Assembly: GCF_009389715.1 (NCBI RefSeq)
Contig: NC_052404.1
Location: forward strand, 2,162,738 to 2,226,737
Origin: Phoenix dactylifera
Taxonomy: Eukaryota > Streptophyta > Magnoliopsida > Arecales > Arecaceae
Direction: 5' to 3'
Length of the DNA stretch: 64,000 nt
In this document: positions 57,882 through 64,000 of the stretch, piece by piece
How positions within the stretch are numbered: position 1 is the stretch's first letter
Layout of the letters: each line of letters begins with the position of its first letter
Translations under genes and position numbers: made by a program
The notes under the pieces: model-generated
What the model was told of the DNA's origin: nothing
Databases searched by the model: none
What the model saw: only the letters and a program-made list of their open reading frames with translations

Positions 57882-60800
57882 CTGCCATAACAATAAGATA
57901 TTCATTACAACTATAAAACTATTGCAGCCCTCAGCTACTAATGACCAGAAAAAATAGTGCCAATGCAAAATAATAGTGCAATTGTCAGAGGGCAAATTAA
58001 GCATCTAAACAGACAAGATTGATGGATGCAAGAATTACAGAAAATGTTATTTGCCTTAGAGAATTCTAAGCATGACATTAGAAGTTTGAAAGTCCAATCA
58101 CTGCACTTATCTTTTAAGCTCCTCTCCAAGCTCTCTTTGCTCTTATATCAAGGAATAGATATTGTAAAGGGATCTACAGAACTTCCACCACTCGCTTTAC
58201 TCAAACAAACTTGATGAATGCTGGCATGCAAGGATATGGGAAATACATTGCAATGAATTTAGAATAGAGGAAATAACAGCTTATCGATTATAATGTTGCC
58301 CAACATACAATTTCAAGTTACAGGTTTCATGCGAAACAAATGGTCAAGTGAAAAAGTTGAGTGTTACCTGCATTTAGAGGCAGTATAATAGAAGCTTGCT
58401 ATATGTTGTTGATTTCTTTTCTTTGGTAAGATAGAGCTTGCTATAAATGTACCATTAATTGTTTAAATTGCTTACATTCACTACTATATGAAATGCTGGT
58501 ATATAAAATTATATCATGCTAACTTTTCTTAACCTACACAACTGATACAGCTTATGCTGAAAAATTTCTAGCATATTTCATTCTAAATATCATGTTTCTG
58601 TATAATTATATGTAGTGTCTATCTATAATTTTTCAGTTCATTTTTTAGCAATGGCCACCTGTAGCAGCCCAAGATCACCTAAAACTAAATGAAATGGAAA
58701 ATTTATGCTTTTGGACAAAAACTTCAAAACTTGAAGGAAACTACATAAAATTAAAAAATAGGAAACAATATAAAACAAATTGGAAAAATTACATGAACTA
58801 AATAGTTGTTCTATTTCACACAAGAAGAAAATAAAAAAGAGATCTGATTCATAATCTCAAGTTTCTCATCCTGCCAATTATTTGGGATCATTTCGTCTTC
58901 CATCATGCCCAAACAAGGATAAAACTTTCAATAGAACACAGTAAGTAGAAGGTTATTGAAGTGCATTATTTTTCTGTCCCAGAAACTGAAAAATTACCTA
59001 ATCTATGTTGGTATAGATATAATGAATCAAAAAATAGTAGCTGGGATTACCTATTCTGCAGTAGCAAATAAAAGGCTGTGGAAGTACACCGTGAAAAGTT
59101 TTAGTATAATATATAATGTGTTCGCCATTGTTATTTCAATAAAAGCTCTGGATATTTCGTGAGTTTGCTAAAATTGTTCGGCAATTTACTTTCTACAACA
59201 TGGAAAAGGGTATCTTCTTTCACATTAAATACTGCAGGCATATAGTTTGTAGAGAAATAATGTCTTCCTGATCACCTCAAATTTTTCAAAAAAATCATAA
59301 CATGACATGAACTGATAAAGTATGACATTCATCTACAATTCACAAAGATAATAGTATTGCAACCTGCATAAAGGATGTCTCTATTGAACAGGTGCCAACT
59401 GATCAAGCCAGGCTTAAGCCAAGGTTTGACCATGCCAAACTCAGAACTATATGCATCGATGTGAGCCCGATTCTACCCCCATTTGTCCTGAAGTCTTAAC
59501 ATTCAAACTGGGTCCTACAATCATGGTCTTCAAATCTTAGGCTCCCAATGGCCCAGAGCTGACCTGAAACCAGACTCAAGCTGGCTAGCCCATGCATGTA
59601 AATGTTGTTACCATCCAGAACAAGAATATATGGAGAAAAGGGGAGGAGAGAGACAGGGAGAGAAGGGGGAGAGAGCTCTCCAAAAATCACAAACATACCA
59701 TCCTGAAGATCCTGATCATATATGCTTAATAATCTGAAATTTCCACAAAAGCCCGAAAAACTTACAGTGAAATTTTAGCGATGGGCTAAAATTCTAAAGA
59801 CAAATTAGGATTTATAGATTTCTTTGCCATGCAATATTCATGCGTAAAAGATAAGTAACAGTGTACCTTCAGTCATTATTGCAATTTAAGGTACAGAGTG
59901 GGAGAGACTTCAACACTTCACTGTCGACTAGCCTGCTCCCTAGCCACTATAGCCTTGAGATAAAACATAGTGAGAGAGGAGAGCAACCTAGGGCACAGGC
60001 TGACAAGACAGAAACTTAGGAGAGGATTAAAGGTTTTCGTCAAAGAGATGGTGGGGGATTAGATAAAGCCCTTTATACTGCAATCTAGCTGCATCCAATT
60101 TTAGCATGAATTGCTAGGATCCAACAGGCAAAAGTTCATGTTGAAGCCTAGGATCCAACGGTCAAGTTGAGCAAAACCCAGGAGACCGATGCCCCTACTT
60201 CAGTGTCACGAACCAACTAGACATCCTGGTTCCACTTGCTGACCTATGTGGAGCCATACTTTTTTGGCAAGAAAAGTGGTCTTGCCATATAAAAAACCTC
60301 TCTCTTAGAGAGTGTATTTTACACTCGTCAATCAGAATAAAAGAAAACAAATTTTCAAACTGACATGAAATTTTCAGTTGTACAATGCTTTGACCACATC
60401 AATTAGTTAATACAGTTAAGAAAGGCATCAATTGTTTGACCTGACAAATCTAGTCACATCCTTAGAGCTCGCCTTGGAATGCAAAGCATAAACAATTTAA
60501 TTCTAAAATCAAGGTTCGAAAAAAACTTCTCGACAACAGAGATGGCTAAAAAAAAAAAAGATTGAACCAGGTACAGATGATGTCATAATGAAATAGCTAC
60601 TCAGTCAATGAAGCTGGAACTGTACCCTGTGATGCAATGCAAGAGTAACTGGTCAGCATTACCCTGAAATGACTGATGTGGCAAGAAGTTGAACTACTAG
60701 TGGAGCAACATAAGATATTTTGGGCATGCAACACAACATAACCGAATTTTAACCAAATTTTCTTCTTTACTTACAATAAGCAGATGCATCTTACTAAGAA

Positions 60801-60917
60801 TATCTGGATCTAACTAAAATGCTATTATCTAATTTTCAAGAAAAATTATCCTTTCGGGCTTAAAAAGCATGTCTTATCATACTTAATCAACAATATAAAG
60901 TCCATTATACTTCTGAA
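57882..60917 (-). other. Probable long intron of the CCCH gene, part 1
   Basis: AT-rich, no exon recognised. At 59,390-59,600 the DNA is more GC-rich, with AAGCCAGGCTTAAGCC and TGGCCCAGAGC segments, and may be an old element fragment. Frames are short and random. Confidence 0.5.
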
Positions 60918-61102
60918 CAAGGTTCACCATACCACTGCATAACATCCTATACTAGGCATACCACACCGTATTAATACCAAACCGAGACTCGATACATAAG
61001 GCATGCAGAGTCTTGGTATGCCGAACCAATCCATATCAGGTGTACTGACACTGCACCAGTATGGTACTGGCATAGGGTCCGATACCAAAATGCCGAACCT
61101 TG
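60918..61102. mobile_element. hAT-type MITE, 185 bp
   Basis: The ends are CAAGGTTC and, on the other strand, CAAGGTTCGGCAT. The interior has GGTATG and CCATAC-type modules that pair with each other. Target duplications are not evident, so it is probably old. Confidence 0.7.
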
Positions 61103-63220
61103 CATCACGATTTCACCAATAAAGATTGCATTATCAAGTAGGATATTGAACAAATTATTAACATAATGAAAGGATTTGGTCGATAAGCATGTCACAGATC
61201 CAGATTTCTTAAGCAAGGTAATAAGAATTCATAGGTTTCGGGACATAAGAATGCATAATAGTACCATCAATTATCAGGAAGCAGGAGAAGAAATGTCAGA
61301 TATGACAGAAGCAAATGATTAGGGATAGTGGAGAATGCAGATAAGATACAATAGCATCTTATTTAATCCACTAGAAATAGCAACTTGGAAGATGAAGCTT
61401 CATCAAGTTGCATTTGATAAAGCTTTATTACCTAAACCAGAAGTGGTTGCAAAAGCATATGTTGGTGTGGGAGTTGACAAAGCAAGCTCTCAAAGAAAAT
61501 ATTAAATTAAAAAGCCCACATAGGAAGCATGTATGGTAGCAGGATACTGAAGTGATTATAAAGCAGGTACAGAACCTTGGAGGCTTAAACAATAACTTCT
61601 AGCAGAGTTTGCAGAACCGCTTATGTTTTTAAAAAATATCTTATTAGTCTTTTGAAAATGGGCTGATTTTAAGTGCACATGTTGTGTCTGCTCCATGATT
61701 TTTTTTAAGAATATTATATGCTCCATAATTTGCTCATGCTTGTTTAATATCAGCTAGCAGAAAATCATAATTTGTTCCATTAATTATTGCTGCTCTTTGG
61801 ATCCACACATTCCATTGGGATTGATAAAGACTAAGTTTTTGAGTACCATTCCTTACCAGAATTACCATATAGGACTTGTAGGAAATTGGTATGCAGTATG
61901 TGCCCTGTACCGAGTTACTAAGGGATGTAATGTACTGTGACTCGGTACAGCCTATACTGGTGGGTTGCTGGTAATGGGTATTCCAGTACTTAAACCTTGG
62001 TTGTGACCATTTTCTACTATTCCAACTCACACGGCTTATGTCAAAAGTCCTTAAGGAATTATATGGCCCATTCTTCATTGATAGGGTCATCTTCTTTATT
62101 TGTTGTAAAATTTGCTTTCTCCTCTTCTCCAGGAATATGTAATTCTTGAATATATATTTTGCTATATCATACAATGTATGGCACTATTATTCATTAAAAC
62201 AATCACATATACATTATTAATTTACAAGCTTTACAAACAAAAGAGCTTCTAATAGCACTGTAAACAAGCCAAGCTTGAGCAAGCTGGGCTTAGCTCAAGC
62301 TCAGCTCATTTTGTAAAGTCGAGCACGAGCCATCTCATTTAGTTCCAAGCCACACTTGAGCAGCTCACAAACAGCTCATTTAAGAGATCTAATGAGAGCA
62401 TGGCATCCCTCATGACTATGAAATACATAAACATATACATGCATATGCACATACATATAAACATGAACATATGTATATTGAGCTAATTTCTATTATTATA
62501 TTTTAATAGTGGTTAAAATGCACTCTTATATAATTCATATCAATTTTTAATTAACTATAACTATAAAATCACTATAAAAATAATTAAATTAATATATAAT
62601 ATAATTTATTCCTATTTCAAACTTAAGCAAGGCATAAGATGCTCATAGACAAATCACTCATTTGAAAGACTTGATTTTTAAGATTAACATCTCCATGTTT
62701 TATCAATATGGAAGTACCGTTAACTCAAACAACTTAATGTGACATGGAATTCTTTTTAACTTTTTGTGCACAAGTATTGGGATAAAATAATGAAAATTAT
62801 TTATAAGCATCTAATGTGGCATGCCATAAGAATTCAACTTTCTTGGAAATGCGTGAGCACATTATATTTCTCTCCTCCTTCTATGTAGTTAGGAGTTGCC
62901 TTATGACAAGAAAAATGACTAGCTTAAGTTTTGGCATTTCACATATTTGCTTCCAGTGTGGCACGTCAAAGCAATCTTCAATTAACATTATTCTTTCTCA
63001 ATAACGAGATTCAACTACCGGATATCCTTCAAGTTCAAATGAATTTTCCTCATTATATCACTAAGAACCCCACATAACTTAGTCATTTACTTTAGAATTT
63101 ATTGATTTTTTTCATGAGTTCCCTTTTTCTTCTTCTTTTTCTTTTGTGGCAACACCAAGGTTGGGAATGGTGTTCCATGCCCTTCAATCAAAGAGAAAGT
63201 ATGCACCAAATTCACAAGGA
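61103..63220 (-). other. Probable long intron of the CCCH gene, part 2
   Basis: AT-rich with small repeat fragments. At 61,840-62,000 there are GGTACAG/CGGTA modules ending in AAACCTTG, probably another CAAGGT-type MITE without clear borders. At 62,260-62,390 there is a GAGC-rich segment (AAGCTTGAGC, AGCTCAAGCTCAGCTC) typical of small plant DNA transposon ends. No exon recognised. Confidence 0.45.
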
Positions 63221-63255
63221 CATGGTTGACAATATATTCTATATTGTCAACCATG
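63221..63255. repeat. Perfect hairpin, 16-bp arms and 3-base loop
   Basis: CATGGTTGACAATATA, a TTC loop, then its exact reverse complement. It stands alone in AT-rich sequence with no poly-T tail directly after it, so it is not a usual polymerase III terminator. Confidence 0.95.
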
Positions 63256-64000
63256 ATTTAGCAAGTAAATAACATTAAGACTGATGTGTAAGAAAAAGAT
63301 GGTTTTGCATGTTGTTGCATGTCTATAAAGATTAAGCATAGAATTGGTACTGACAACAAATATTTTATTCAACCAGCTCAACTTCCTCAAACTCATCCAA
63401 GTCATAATAAACTAAAGGTGCTTCTAGTTCACAATGTCATACAAAATTTTCAAATCACCTTGTTAAACAAACTCATCCTTTCTTGTTGGAGTATTGATAG
63501 TCAAAAGAAATAAGCATGATAGTGTTGATAAACATTCACTGAATAAAAACGCCATGATTTCTAGAAATACATTTACAATGCTAAAGGGTGTTAAATCTCG
63601 AAATTTATTTGCCTGTTTTACAAATGAGAGCAACAAGAATGGTTTGCTGATTTGCTCCTTTTAAGGATGTTCAGTCACAAAGAAATACATAAATTTTTGG
63701 TTGCATAATTCTTGATAACATGCCAAGTGATTAACTAAACTGTAAATTAAATCCCTTTAATTCAGACTTTCTCCACTTCATTTTAAATATCTCCCTTTTC
63801 ACATCACTGAACTCCCTGTACCTTCACATAGATAAAACACCTCTCTTCCACCCTATTACCGATTAATTAATCTAAGTCCAGCATCTCATGCCAGCAAGTT
63901 CGCCATTATTAGTTAAGATCCCAGAGAAAACAACAATTCTTCTACACACCTCTTCTTCTACATAGTCCTATGCATTTTATCTCAAACTTCTGAACAAAAA
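63256..64000. other. Window end, no gene recognised
   Basis: AT-rich sequence, probably still intron of the CCCH gene. The plus-strand frame at 63,319-63,513 shows no family features. Confidence 0.5.

Overview
The window is nuclear DNA of a flowering plant. Genes have many introns, first exons are GC-rich, most of the DNA between genes is AT-rich, and small DNA transposons of Tourist and hAT type are plentiful. GC-rich exon starts and the CCGGT-bearing MITEs suggest a monocot, with a palm as my best guess. That is an inference that a database search would settle. No bacterial, viral or CRISPR features were seen.

Layout. 1-5.4 kb: a 1.6-kb Tourist/Harbinger element, then the last four coding exons (+) of a SNF4-type SnRK1 gamma subunit. 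5.4-9.4 kb: mostly featureless AT-rich DNA with one small Tourist-like MITE. 9.4-31.3 kb: a clear TATA promoter followed by nearly 22 kb without a recognisable protein, built from diverged direct repeats that carry at least 20 copies of a 3'-splice-site-like module. A structurally complete 5.1-kb hAT element with a decayed transposase and two small hAT MITEs are inserted in it. 31.3-36.1 kb: debris including two LINE 3' (RNase H) remnants. 36.2-41.5 kb: a small lysine-tail protein gene (+), with two internal tandem duplications involving exons and an apparent one-base frameshift. 43.07-53.50 kb: a complete 15-exon gene (-) for the SPATA20/YyaL thioredoxin-like DUF255 family, 805 residues. 54-57 kb: a third LINE remnant and a foldback element with long inverted arms. 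57.5-64 kb: the last exon (-) of a CCCH zinc-finger gene, with a 5' flanking intron that runs off the window.

The four protein-coding genes are unrelated housekeeping or regulatory genes: energy-sensing kinase regulation, a probable nucleolar basic protein, an organelle-targeted thioredoxin-fold protein, and an RNA- or DNA-binding zinc finger. They do not form a pathway. The least explained part of the window is the repeat-built locus at 9.4-31.3 kb. Its promoter, repeated 3'-splice-like modules and three conserved 42-nt mini-exon-like units suggest a non-coding host transcript rather than a plain satellite, but nothing here proves transcription.
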